A stretch of DNA of 64,000 nucleotides from UBA1664 sp964350795 (GTDB lineage Bacteria; Pseudomonadota; Alphaproteobacteria; Micavibrionales; UBA1664). A program made the translations under genes and the position numbers. Location of the stretch: the NCBI GenBank assembly GCA_964350795.1, contig CAYGLI010000001.1, positions 4,163 through 68,162 of the forward strand, given 5' to 3'. Positions within the stretch are counted from its first letter, which is position 1. Every line of letters starts with the position of its first letter. The notes under the pieces were generated by a model. It was not told the DNA's origin. It saw only the letters and a list, made by a program, of their open reading frames with translations, and did not search any database. Below, piece by piece: positions 26,487 through 34,517 of this stretch.

Positions 26487-27254
26487 ATGGGTAAAAACGA
26501 ACTAACCAATAAACGTAAAATCAAAAGAAATCCGACAACGGCTTTTGATATTGCCAGTGATGTAAAGGCGCGTAAAAAGGCAGAAATTTTGAAGCGTGAA
26601 AGAGAAGAAGATCGTGCTTTGCAAAGAGAACAGATCGAAGCCGCCGAAGTCAAATATTACCAAGATCAGTTGAATGCAGGTGATGAGAGAGTTGAAGATT
26701 TAAAGGGACAAATCGTTACAACAAAACGTGCAAATAACACAACACGTGTTGGTGCGTTGGCCGCGGTTGCCGCAGGGACGTTGGCAACAAATTTAACTAT
26801 TCTTCAGGGTAGTGAAACAACAACTGATAGTATTTTAAAATATGGTATTGTCATTGGTGCCTGTATAGCTGGTCTGTTAATGAATAACCATTTTAATAAA
26901 ACAGATATTACAATGACTGAAATGTTAAAACGTGCAAATGCATGGTCACGTCAAGATTTTACGCCAGAGGAAGTGCAAACATTTAAAGAATTATATGATG
27001 AAGTTAAAAGTGATTTTGAAGAAAATCCTAAACTTAAAAAAGATGTAAAAAGCAATTTTATCTTCCAAACATCTCAAGGTGTTATATTTGCACTCGCAGT
27101 TGCGTGTGTCGCATCAGGCGCGGATAAGATAGGTTATAACATTGATCGATTATTAAGTGCCAACGACGAAGAAAATAAAAATTATTTAACGATTGATCTT
27201 AACGACCCAATGTTAAACTCTGGTAAGAACTTGCGCTTCCCTGATTTTGATTAA
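26487..27254 (+). CDS. Hypothetical coiled-coil membrane protein, 255 residues
   Basis: I do not recognise this protein. Residues 1-85 are extremely charged and helical (KARKKAEILKREREEDRALQ) and look like a coiled coil. Two hydrophobic segments follow (about 92-108 and 117-133), then a second acidic/basic helical region and a further hydrophobic stretch at about 205-222. No signal peptide is present. It lies alone between the antitoxin-like gene and alaS, and its 3' end overlaps a small minus-strand gene by 56 bases. Confidence 0.7.
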   Translation: MGKNELTNKRKIKRNPTTAFDIASDVKARKKAEILKREREEDRALQREQIEAAEVKYYQDQLNAGDERVEDLKGQIVTTKRANNTTRVGALAAVAAGTLATNLTILQGSETTTDSILKYGIVIGACIAGLLMNNHFNKTDITMTEMLKRANAWSRQDFTPEEVQTFKELYDEVKSDFEENPKLKKDVKSNFIFQTSQGVIFALAVACVASGADKIGYNIDRLLSANDEENKNYLTIDLNDPMLNSGKNLRFPDFD

Positions 27255-27384
27255 TCAATTCTTCTGCATTCAATATGCCTGCTGCTGCTACTGCAAGGGA
27301 TGCAAATACAATTGCCCCAATCAACGCATAAGTTAGTTTATCGCCAGAATCCGCATTTTTAAAAACGGTTGTTAATTTTCCCAT
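27199..27384 (-). CDS. Small single-pass membrane protein, Flp-pilin-like in outline
   Basis: This 61-residue frame has a short basic N-terminus, the segment KNADSGDKLTYALIGAIVFASLAVAAAGI (quoted in part: DSGDKLTYALIGAIV), and a polar tail. A charged N-terminus, an SG-x-Y-x-L-I-G-A pattern and a single hydrophobic helix resemble Flp/Tad pilins, but the canonical glutamate and processing site are not clear and no tad genes are nearby. It overlaps the 3' end of the convergent 255-residue gene by 56 bases. A chance frame cannot be excluded. Confidence 0.45.
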   Translation of the reverse strand: MGKLTTVFKNADSGDKLTYALIGAIVFASLAVAAAGILNAEELINQNQGSASSYQSLTLGR

Positions 27385-27432
27385 GAAATCTTTATATCAA
27401 ATCTTAATTCAAATTGCAAATTTTTATGAAAC

Positions 27433-29289
27433 CTACTTCACAACTGCCTTCACGCGTCTTACACCTGCCGAAGAGCTCTCTTCTTTCTTAATTTTAAACA
27501 CGCCCATGGATGCGATGTCATTTGTGTTTGACACATGCGGGCCGCCGCATAGTTCTTCGCTCCAATTCGTGCCTTGCGCGTCTTCGAATTTATAGACCTT
27601 CACAACATCTGGGTATTTCTCCCAAAAACTGCCTTCAATTCCTGCGTCCATTGCGGCTTGTTTGTCCATTTCGCGCATGGTGACGACGGCGCCTGATTTG
27701 ATACCTTCGTTGACATACGCCTCAACCTCGTCCAATAAATCACGCGTGACCTTTTCAGGATGAGAAAAATCAAAACGAATACGCTCGGCGGTGATGTTGC
27801 TTCCCTTTTGGTGAACATGATCGCCCAAAATCTTGCGTAGGCCAGCCAACATTAAGTGTGTTGCGGAGTGATATGCCGTTGTCACCTCGGAATGTTCGGC
27901 CAATCCGCCTTTGAATTTACCTGCCGCGGCAGTGCGGGATTTTTCGGAATGGTCTTGCGCGGCCTTATCGAACCCTTCTGGATTTTTTAGTTTCAGGCCG
28001 TCTTCTGCCAAAATCTCAATCGTTAATTCCAATGGAAAACCATATGTTTCATAGAAAAAGAAAGCCTCTTCTCCCGTGATGACGCCATTTTTCTCAAGGA
28101 ATTTTTTGATTTCTTTGTCGCCAGATTCCAGTGTCGTACGGAATTTTTGTTCTTCGCTCTCAATCGCATGGACAATGGCATCACGGTTTTGCCCAAGGTT
28201 AGGATAGGCGGATGCTTCATCAATATAAATATTGGCAAGCATGCCCGTGAAATTTTCATGAATATTAATTTTCCGTGCGGTACGAATGGCGCGGCGCATC
28301 AAACGGCGTGTGACATACCCCGCATCCACATTGGATGGCAAGGCGCCATCACCAATTAAAAATGTCGCGGCGCGGATATGGTCGAGGATGATGCGGAATT
28401 CTTTTAACGCACCTTGGTATGTTTCACCGCTTAATTCGGCAATTTTTTTAATTGCATTGTCAAAAAACGGAGTCATATAAACGTCGGGGTTGTTATTCAC
28501 CGCCGCGGAAACGCGTTCCAACCCACCACCATAATCGATGTTGGGGGCGTCCAATGGTTTAAATCCATCCTCGGTATTGATATAGGCCATAAAGACGTTA
28601 TTGCCGATTTCTAAAAATCGTTCTGTGTCCGTTGCGGGGTGGTCTTTTTCATCGCCTGACGGATTGAAATCATAAAACATTTCGCTGTCTGGGCCACCCG
28701 GTTCGCCAACAGGCATGTTGGATGGGACGCCCGCGCGTGACCACCAATTTTCCTTGGCGTCATAACAAAATATGCGACCACCGCGGGAACATCCATATGT
28801 CCATGGCTCGTCTTCGACTTTTGGATCGATTTCAACGCTGTTGAATAATTCCGTCCAAATGGCGATGGCCTCGTCATCACGGTCAATTCCTAAATCCTTG
28901 TCACCTTCAAATACGGATACATAAAGATTCTGCGGGTCGAGGCCAAGCACCTGTGTTTGCCATTCCCAAATCCATTGAATTTGGTCGCTTTTGAATGTTT
29001 CTGGGTCGCCTTTTAATTTCCAACGTCCGATCATTTCAAAGAATGTCAGGTGAGAATTATCGCCAACCTCGTCAATATCACCCGTACGCAGGCATTTTTG
29101 GGAATCCACCAAGTCATCGCCACTGGGGTGTTTTTCACCCAATAAATACGGTACCATCGGTTGCATACCAGACCCCGTGAACAAGGTCGTTGGGTCGTTT
29201 TCAGGGAGTAGTGATGCGGAGGGAACAACAACTGCGCCCTTGCCACGCATATGGTTAAAATATGATTCTCTTAGTTCATTTGGTGTCAT
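27433..29289 (-). CDS. alaS: Alanine--tRNA ligase, short form lacking C-Ala domain
   Basis: This class II synthetase charges tRNA-Ala. At 618 residues it is about 250 shorter than usual for proteobacteria (roughly 870-890). The catalytic domain begins FTGSGMQPMVPYLLGEKHPS and includes a normal motif 2 region and GGGLERV. The editing half keeps its zinc ligands H474-S-A-T-H478 and C581-G-G-P-H585 (Pro where Thr is usual). The beta-barrel linker normally before the HxxxH motif (with the GGQVGDTG signature) and everything after SAGVRRVKAVVK are missing. The sequence style recalls AlaRS of Patescibacteria (CPR) from memory, suggesting lateral transfer. It is the only alaS in the window, and a full-length copy elsewhere is possible. 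Confidence 0.93.
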   Translation of the reverse strand: MTPNELRESYFNHMRGKGAVVVPSASLLPENDPTTLFTGSGMQPMVPYLLGEKHPSGDDLVDSQKCLRTGDIDEVGDNSHLTFFEMIGRWKLKGDPETFKSDQIQWIWEWQTQVLGLDPQNLYVSVFEGDKDLGIDRDDEAIAIWTELFNSVEIDPKVEDEPWTYGCSRGGRIFCYDAKENWWSRAGVPSNMPVGEPGGPDSEMFYDFNPSGDEKDHPATDTERFLEIGNNVFMAYINTEDGFKPLDAPNIDYGGGLERVSAAVNNNPDVYMTPFFDNAIKKIAELSGETYQGALKEFRIILDHIRAATFLIGDGALPSNVDAGYVTRRLMRRAIRTARKINIHENFTGMLANIYIDEASAYPNLGQNRDAIVHAIESEEQKFRTTLESGDKEIKKFLEKNGVITGEEAFFFYETYGFPLELTIEILAEDGLKLKNPEGFDKAAQDHSEKSRTAAAGKFKGGLAEHSEVTTAYHSATHLMLAGLRKILGDHVHQKGSNITAERIRFDFSHPEKVTRDLLDEVEAYVNEGIKSGAVVTMREMDKQAAMDAGIEGSFWEKYPDVVKVYKFEDAQGTNWSEELCGGPHVSNTNDIASMGVFKIKKEESSSAGVRRVKAVVK

Positions 29290-29352
29290 GGTTTTTCCTT
29301 ATAGATTTTAATAAGTATTTTTACCATGGAATACGAGGATGTCACGAATTTT

Positions 29353-31005
29353 TTAATCCAGCTTTGGCCAGTCGCCTTGTGCGACGTCCATGAGGGTTTT
29401 TGGCTCTATCCCCAGTTGCATTTGGTATATCCAATAATTGGTCAGGACCCGTTCCACAAACGCACGCGTTTCGGATGATGGAATAAGTTCAATAAACAAT
29501 AATGGATCATCGATTTTCAAATCATTTTTCCATTTTCGCAAATTACCCGGACCTGCGTTATAGGCAATTGCCAATCCGAATAAATCATTATTGACGGCTT
29601 CCAGTTCCAATAAATGATTAAGATAGCCAGAGCCGATTTCTACATTATTTTTAGGATTTGATAATAATCGTCGCCCTGTTGTCGTTTTATAAATACTGTC
29701 ATTTGTGACAAACGCCGCCGTGTTGGGCATAATTTGCATCAACCCTGTTGCCCCCGTCGCGTTTTGTGCGCCCACATGGAATCGAGATTCCTGCCTGATG
29801 AAGGCATTAAGCATTGCGGTGTCTGCGCCCTTTACATTTTTTGTCCATGTGGATATTGGGAATAAACCCGCATCATAATATCCACCCGCAGGGTTGGGTA
29901 GCGCAGATGAAAACCGCATGGCATATCCCGCCAAATTATGATGATTGGCGAATGCAATAGCGGCCTCGGCCATTTTTGGGTTTTTCTTAACGGGCAAGGA
30001 AAATAATTCCGCCTCCGCCAAATTAATTTGACCAATCGCCATTAAGGCCACGGCACGTGCGCCCGTTGCATGCGACATCAACATATCCTTATGCACGGCG
30101 GTGAATTCGGGCATCGTCCAGTTAAAGTCATAGCCATAGCCCAAGGCCAATGTCGCAATTAACCCGTAAAACGTACGTTGTTTTTTGGCGGCCTTGGCCA
30201 AAAGGGGGCTGACCTGTGGAAATAATTTTGCCCGCATGGCGGCCCGTGCACCCCAATAGGACGCGGCGGATGTCATCCAAGGGGAGGCGTAGGGCGCATT
30301 GGCGGCAAGCGTAAAGTATTTTGTTGCTTCCACCATATCGCCGTTCATCCACGCACTTAAACCCATCACCCATCCTGCCAAGGGCGCTTGGTCGGACGAT
30401 TTAATTGCACGAAGGGCGGTTGATCGTGCCTTTTTATATTTTTTGAGGTAAAGATAATGAGAGGCAATCTCTGCCAAAATTTGTGATTTATCAATGGGGT
30501 CGATATAGGATTGGACACGATGGTTATTAAAAAATGACAATGCGGATGACACTGCGCTGCGGTCTAAATATTTTGTTACTTCCTTTTTAACAAGATTTAA
30601 TTCATATCGTTGGCCGCTTTTATAGTTTTCTGAAATATATTTTGACCCGCGCGCAAAATAGCGTAAATCGGCTAATGTTCCTTGAATTTGCGATTGACGT
30701 TTGGGGCGCGGTGTTTGGTTTTGTCGTGCCAATACATAATCAATCAAAACAGGGTTATCAATTTTATCGATTAATATTTTGGCGTCGTCCCATTTCTTTT
30801 GATGTTGGAGGTCAAAAATATCACGATATAATTGAATTTCACGACGGTTAAGGGGTTTTGTATAATCGCGTTTTAATGTTGGTGGCGCGACATAGGTAAC
30901 GGGTTTTTCATTGACGGTTTCAATTGGTTTTTTAATGGGCAGAGGATTTGCAAGAGACGGCGTTGCCATCATAATAATCAAGGCAATGATTGAAAATCTA
31001 AGCAT
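29353..31005 (-). CDS. slt: Soluble lytic murein transglycosylase (SLT family)
   Basis: This enzyme cleaves the glycan strand of peptidoglycan with formation of 1,6-anhydro-MurNAc. The 550-residue protein has a signal peptide (about residues 1-19, ending SLANPLP), a long alpha-helical superhelical region as in Slt70, and a C-terminal SLT domain with the catalytic E406 (AFIRQESRFH), then GATGLMQIMPNTA and AYNAGPGNL. It overlaps the downstream glycosylase-family gene by eight bases, a common pairing in alphaproteobacterial genomes. Confidence 0.92.
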   Translation of the reverse strand: MLRFSIIALIIMMATPSLANPLPIKKPIETVNEKPVTYVAPPTLKRDYTKPLNRREIQLYRDIFDLQHQKKWDDAKILIDKIDNPVLIDYVLARQNQTPRPKRQSQIQGTLADLRYFARGSKYISENYKSGQRYELNLVKKEVTKYLDRSAVSSALSFFNNHRVQSYIDPIDKSQILAEIASHYLYLKKYKKARSTALRAIKSSDQAPLAGWVMGLSAWMNGDMVEATKYFTLAANAPYASPWMTSAASYWGARAAMRAKLFPQVSPLLAKAAKKQRTFYGLIATLALGYGYDFNWTMPEFTAVHKDMLMSHATGARAVALMAIGQINLAEAELFSLPVKKNPKMAEAAIAFANHHNLAGYAMRFSSALPNPAGGYYDAGLFPISTWTKNVKGADTAMLNAFIRQESRFHVGAQNATGATGLMQIMPNTAAFVTNDSIYKTTTGRRLLSNPKNNVEIGSGYLNHLLELEAVNNDLFGLAIAYNAGPGNLRKWKNDLKIDDPLLFIELIPSSETRAFVERVLTNYWIYQMQLGIEPKTLMDVAQGDWPKLD

Positions 31006-31795
31006 TTAAATGCTCCTGAATCATCACCATATCCTCCCATACTTTTTTCTTTTGTAAGGGGGTTTTGAGCAGGGATGATGGGTGATATGTCGCGACAAGT
31101 TTCGTTGTATCATTATAATTATGAAATTTCCCTCGAAGGCGTGATATTGATTCCTTTGACCCCAATAATATTTGCGCGGGGACACCGCCCAAACATATAA
31201 TCATATCGGGATTTATCAATCCAATATGGCGTTTTAAAAATGGCGCTGATAACGCAATTTCCTCGGGCGTCGGTGTGCGATTTCCAGGTGGCCGCCAATT
31301 GAGGATGTTGGTCAGATAGAGGCTTGTTCGGTCATGATGGATACACGCGAAAATTTTATCCAACAATTGCCCATCCACATCGGTAAATGGTTTTCCATTG
31401 CGGTCATCGGCGGTGTGTGGCGTATCGCCAATCACCATGATTTTTGATTCTGGATTCCCGTCGGCAAAGACAATGTTGGATGCCGTTTTTTTAAGGGATA
31501 ATCCATTGAAATTTTGAATGGCGGATTTGAGATCGTCGAGTGTTTCGCAAGCGCTGGCTAATTTTTCCGCCTCGGTAATGATATCGGCATGGGCTTGGAG
31601 AGTATTATTATTTTTGTCATTCTGAGGAGGTGTAGCAGACGAAGAATCTCTTGGTGGCTTTTTAGATTCTTCGCTATCGCTCAGAATGACAGGAGCTGAT
31701 ATGTGCCTAAACCGATTATTCGGTTCATCCATCAATGCGGTTGTCACACCCGCATCAACCAAAAATTCCAATGCCTGCACGTATGGGTTATGCAT
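30998..31795 (-). CDS. Uracil-DNA glycosylase family protein (UDG family 4-like), with in-frame palindromic element
   Basis: This is a DNA-repair glycosylase relative, 265 residues. The family-4 frame is visible: IVFADGNPESKIMVIGDTPH as motif 1, LTNILNWRPPGNRTPT, and the late HPSSLL motif. Differences are notable. Motif 1 reads GDTPHTADD rather than the usual GEAPG-type, and the positions where I expect Fe-S cysteines (before LK, before RPPGNR, before PFL) are Ser, Trp and Ser. Residues ~35-60 are encoded by an inserted palindromic repeat (VILSDSEESK), so the N-terminal linker has been lengthened. Activity is therefore uncertain. It overlaps the slt gene by eight bases. Confidence 0.83.
   Translation of the reverse strand: MHNPYVQALEFLVDAGVTTALMDEPNNRFRHISAPVILSDSEESKKPPRDSSSATPPQNDKNNNTLQAHADIITEAEKLASACETLDDLKSAIQNFNGLSLKKTASNIVFADGNPESKIMVIGDTPHTADDRNGKPFTDVDGQLLDKIFACIHHDRTSLYLTNILNWRPPGNRTPTPEEIALSAPFLKRHIGLINPDMIICLGGVPAQILLGSKESISRLRGKFHNYNDTTKLVATYHPSSLLKTPLQKKKVWEDMVMIQEHLNA
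31616..31690. repeat. Palindromic element inserted in frame in the UDG-family gene
   Basis: Outer arms GTCATTCTGAG (31616-31626) and CTCAGAATGAC (31680-31690) are perfectly complementary. Inner arms GAAGAATCT (31641-31649) and AGATTCTTC (31664-31672) nest within them. The 75-base length is a multiple of three and has no stop in the gene's frame. A related copy lies at 50351-50413. It resembles the palindromic elements known from Rickettsia genes in its behaviour. Confidence 0.8.
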
Positions 31796-32750
31796 TATTA
31801 TTTTTTACCACGGAGGACACGGAAGTCACGGAGTTTTCCATCTCATTAATTCTATCAAGTGCAATCGCAAACATATTACTATCAGCTTCGGTTGTTCTCC
31901 ATCCCGCATGTGGAGTTTGAATAAAGCGGTCATTTCCTAAGCTTAATAATTTTGATTCAGAACAGTTCCAAGCTTCATCGCCTTCGGCATAAAAACAGTC
32001 AAATGCACAGGTTGCAATTTTATTATTTTTCAGACAATCAGCCAAGGCATCAGCATCAACCAGTGATGCAGGGGATGTATTGATTAAAATAGAAGAGGGT
32101 TTCATATTTTCCAGTGCATCTTTATTTATGATTTCACCAGATTCTTTTGGGACATGAAGTGTTACAATATCGCTAGTTTGAATGACTTCGTTTAATGATT
32201 TGAATTCGCCAATCATCCCGTCTTTTTCTCCTGAACGAGACCAATATAATGCAGTCATGCCCATGGCTTGTGTAATAGAGGCAACATGTTGTGCAATAGG
32301 CCCACTTCCGACAATACCAATTGTTTTTCCCAAAAGTTCAAAACCAGTTTGGTTTTTCCATTTATTTTGAGATATATCCGTAAGCATTTTTGCGCTGTTT
32401 CGGGCGGCAGCCAAAATAAGAAATAATGTTAGTTCAGCGACAGCGCGAGCATTTGCACCAGGTGTGTTAAAAATAGGAACGCCTCTTGCTTGCGCGGCGG
32501 TTTCATCAATATAATTTTTATAATCTACACCAAGAAAAATAATGGCTTTTAATTTGTTGGATCCGTTAATCACGTTGGCGGTACAGGTTTCGATACCACC
32601 ACTAATGTAAACATCTATATCTTTAATCCCTTTTATAAAGTCTTGTTCATGGACATATGTTGGTGCGGGGACTGAAATCGGTTCATGACCATTGTCTTTT
32701 AATTCTTTCTCAAACCATTCTGGTGCGCCACCTGTAATTAAAACTTTCAT
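31788..32750 (-). CDS. D-2-hydroxyacid dehydrogenase family protein, catalytic Arg apparently lost
   Basis: This NAD(P)-binding oxidoreductase relative is 320 residues when started at the ATG 32750. The Rossmann motif GIVGSGPIAQHVA and the C-terminal PHAGWRT histidine are present. The segment that normally contains the catalytic arginine (N-T-A-R-G-x-x-V-D) reads NTSPASLVD, with Pro at the Arg position. It may therefore be inactive as a classical dehydrogenase or use another chemistry. Short G/T-rich repeats lie at both ends in inverted orientation, and the 3' copy encodes the C-terminal residues SVTSVSSVVKNNN. The longer frame from 32807 runs through the 5' repeat and is unlikely. Confidence 0.85.
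   Translation of the reverse strand: MKVLITGGAPEWFEKELKDNGHEPISVPAPTYVHEQDFIKGIKDIDVYISGGIETCTANVINGSNKLKAIIFLGVDYKNYIDETAAQARGVPIFNTPGANARAVAELTLFLILAAARNSAKMLTDISQNKWKNQTGFELLGKTIGIVGSGPIAQHVASITQAMGMTALYWSRSGEKDGMIGEFKSLNEVIQTSDIVTLHVPKESGEIINKDALENMKPSSILINTSPASLVDADALADCLKNNKIATCAFDCFYAEGDEAWNCSESKLLSLGNDRFIQTPHAGWRTTEADSNMFAIALDRINEMENSVTSVSSVVKNNNA
31801..31838 (-). repeat. G/T-rich oriented short repeat, copy 2
   Basis: On the minus strand CTCCGTGACTTCCGTGTCC then TCCGTGGTAAAAAA. It lies directly before the UDG-family ATG at 31795 and forms the 3' end of the hydroxyacid dehydrogenase gene. Confidence 0.7.
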
Positions 32751-32751
32751 T

Positions 32752-32789
32752 TTCCGTGCCCTTCCGTGTTTTCCGTGGTTAAAAACCAA
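32752..32789 (+). repeat. G/T-rich oriented short repeat, copy 3
   Basis: TTCCGTGCCCTTCCGTG then TTTTCCGTGGTTAAAAACC. It is inverted relative to copy 2, so the pair brackets the hydroxyacid dehydrogenase gene. On its own strand it points towards the ETF-QO gene about 80 bases downstream. Confidence 0.7.
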
Positions 32790-32867
32790 ACTCTTTTCTA
32801 ATCTCACGAATGTTATACACTTTATTTCTAAACAGATATTTTGCGGAAATAAAGGGAAGACACGAAA

Positions 32868-34469
32868 ATGCGCACAGATAGAGAATCAATGGACGTCGAT
32901 GTGTTAATTGTTGGGGCGGGGCCTGCAGGGTTGTCGTGCGCGATTCGGTTGAAACAATTGAAACCCGATTTACATGTGACCGTGTTGGAAAAGGGATCAG
33001 AAGTTGGCGCGCATTTGCTGTCTGGTGCCGTGTTCGAACCGCGTGCGCTGGATGAACTTATACCCGATTGGAAAGATAAGGGCGCACCATTAACCGTTAA
33101 GGCAGGCGCGGATAAGTTCCGATATCTGACCAAAAATAAATCATGGTGGATGCCAACCCCTCCGCAAATGAAAAACCACGGAAATTATATTATTTCATTG
33201 TCTCAATTGGGGCGTTGGTTGGGTGAACAGGCCGAGGGCTTAGGCGTTGAAATTTATCCAGGGTTTGCCGCGGCGGAGGTTTTATATCACGAAGACGGTA
33301 GCGTCAAGGGCGTCGCCACGGGCGATATGGGCATCAACAAAGAAGGCGAAAAGACAGACATGTTTGAACCGGGCATGGAATTGCACGCCAAACAAACCGT
33401 ATTTGCCGAAGGGTGCCACGGGTCATTAACCAAAGAATTAATCGAAAAATTTGACTTGCGCGCCGATAGTTGCCCGCAAACATATGCGCTTGGCGTTAAA
33501 GAAATCTGGGAAATTGTACCTGAGAAACACAGCGAAGGGTCAATCATGCACACAAGCGGTTGGCCAATGGATTCAAAAACTTATGGTGGATCATGGATTT
33601 ATCACCTTGATAACAACCGCGTATCCATCGGATTCGTAACGGGATTGGATTATCAAAATCCGTATTTGTCCCCGTTCGAAGAAATGCAAAGGTTCAAAAC
33701 ACACCCCGCCATCAAACCATTATTGGAAGGCGGTAAGCGCATTGCATATGGCGCGCGCGCATTGGTGGAAGGTGGATTGCAATCCCTGCCAAAATTGACG
33801 TTCAAGGGCGGATTATTGGTTGGTGATACGGCTGGGTTTTTGAATGTTGCCAAAATTAAGGGCAACCACAACGCCATGAAAACGGGTATGTTGGCCGCCG
33901 AAGCGATTGCAGAATCTGAATTAAATCAAGGGGATGAATTGACATCCTATACTGATAAATTCGAAAAATCATGGGTTTATAAAGAGCTTTATAAGGTGCG
34001 TAATATCCGCCCTGGTTTCCACAAAGGATTTTTGTTTGGGTTTGTGAATGCGGCGTTCCAAACACTGGGTGGATGGATGTTGCCATTTACATTGAAAAAC
34101 CATGCCGACCACGCACAATTAAAACCAGCGGATGAATGCGAAGAAATCAATTATCCAAAACCCGATGGGGTGTTGACGTTTGATCGTTTGAGTTCGGTTT
34201 TTGTGTCCGACACGGCGCATGAAGAAAACCAGCCTAGCCACCTGAAATTAAAAGATGAATCAGTGCCAATCGCAATCAACCTCCCCAAATGGGCGGAACC
34301 CGCGCAACGTTATTGCCCCGCGGGTGTTTACGAGGTTGTTGATAACAAATTCATCATCAACGCCCAAAATTGCGTCCATTGCAAAACATGCGATATCAAA
34401 GATCCATCCCAAAATATCAATTGGACCGTCCCCCAAGGCGGCGGTGGCCCGAATTATTCTGTGATGTAA
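32868..34469 (+). CDS. Electron transfer flavoprotein-ubiquinone oxidoreductase
   Basis: This membrane-associated FAD/4Fe-4S protein passes electrons from ETF (fatty-acid and amino-acid oxidation) to ubiquinone. The 533-residue protein has the N-terminal FAD motif VLIVGAGPAGLSCAIRL, the monotopic ubiquinone-binding middle region, and a C-terminal ferredoxin-like domain with the cluster cysteines RYCPAGVYEV and NCVHCKTCDIKDP. It ends with the family signature WTVPQGGGGPNY. A second ATG at 32892 gives MDVDVLIVG and could be the true start. ETF itself is not in the window. Confidence 0.95.
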   Translation: MRTDRESMDVDVLIVGAGPAGLSCAIRLKQLKPDLHVTVLEKGSEVGAHLLSGAVFEPRALDELIPDWKDKGAPLTVKAGADKFRYLTKNKSWWMPTPPQMKNHGNYIISLSQLGRWLGEQAEGLGVEIYPGFAAAEVLYHEDGSVKGVATGDMGINKEGEKTDMFEPGMELHAKQTVFAEGCHGSLTKELIEKFDLRADSCPQTYALGVKEIWEIVPEKHSEGSIMHTSGWPMDSKTYGGSWIYHLDNNRVSIGFVTGLDYQNPYLSPFEEMQRFKTHPAIKPLLEGGKRIAYGARALVEGGLQSLPKLTFKGGLLVGDTAGFLNVAKIKGNHNAMKTGMLAAEAIAESELNQGDELTSYTDKFEKSWVYKELYKVRNIRPGFHKGFLFGFVNAAFQTLGGWMLPFTLKNHADHAQLKPADECEEINYPKPDGVLTFDRLSSVFVSDTAHEENQPSHLKLKDESVPIAINLPKWAEPAQRYCPAGVYEVVDNKFIINAQNCVHCKTCDIKDPSQNINWTVPQGGGGPNYSVM

Positions 34470-34517
34470 AGACATAAATTTATTGCGACTATTTTAAATA
34501 ATTGCTATTGGTACATA

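Noticed and set aside
32748..32807. 19-residue N-terminal extension of the hydroxyacid dehydrogenase relative
   Set aside because: It is encoded by the G/T-rich repeat, and the internal ATG gives the normal Rossmann start MKVLITGG.
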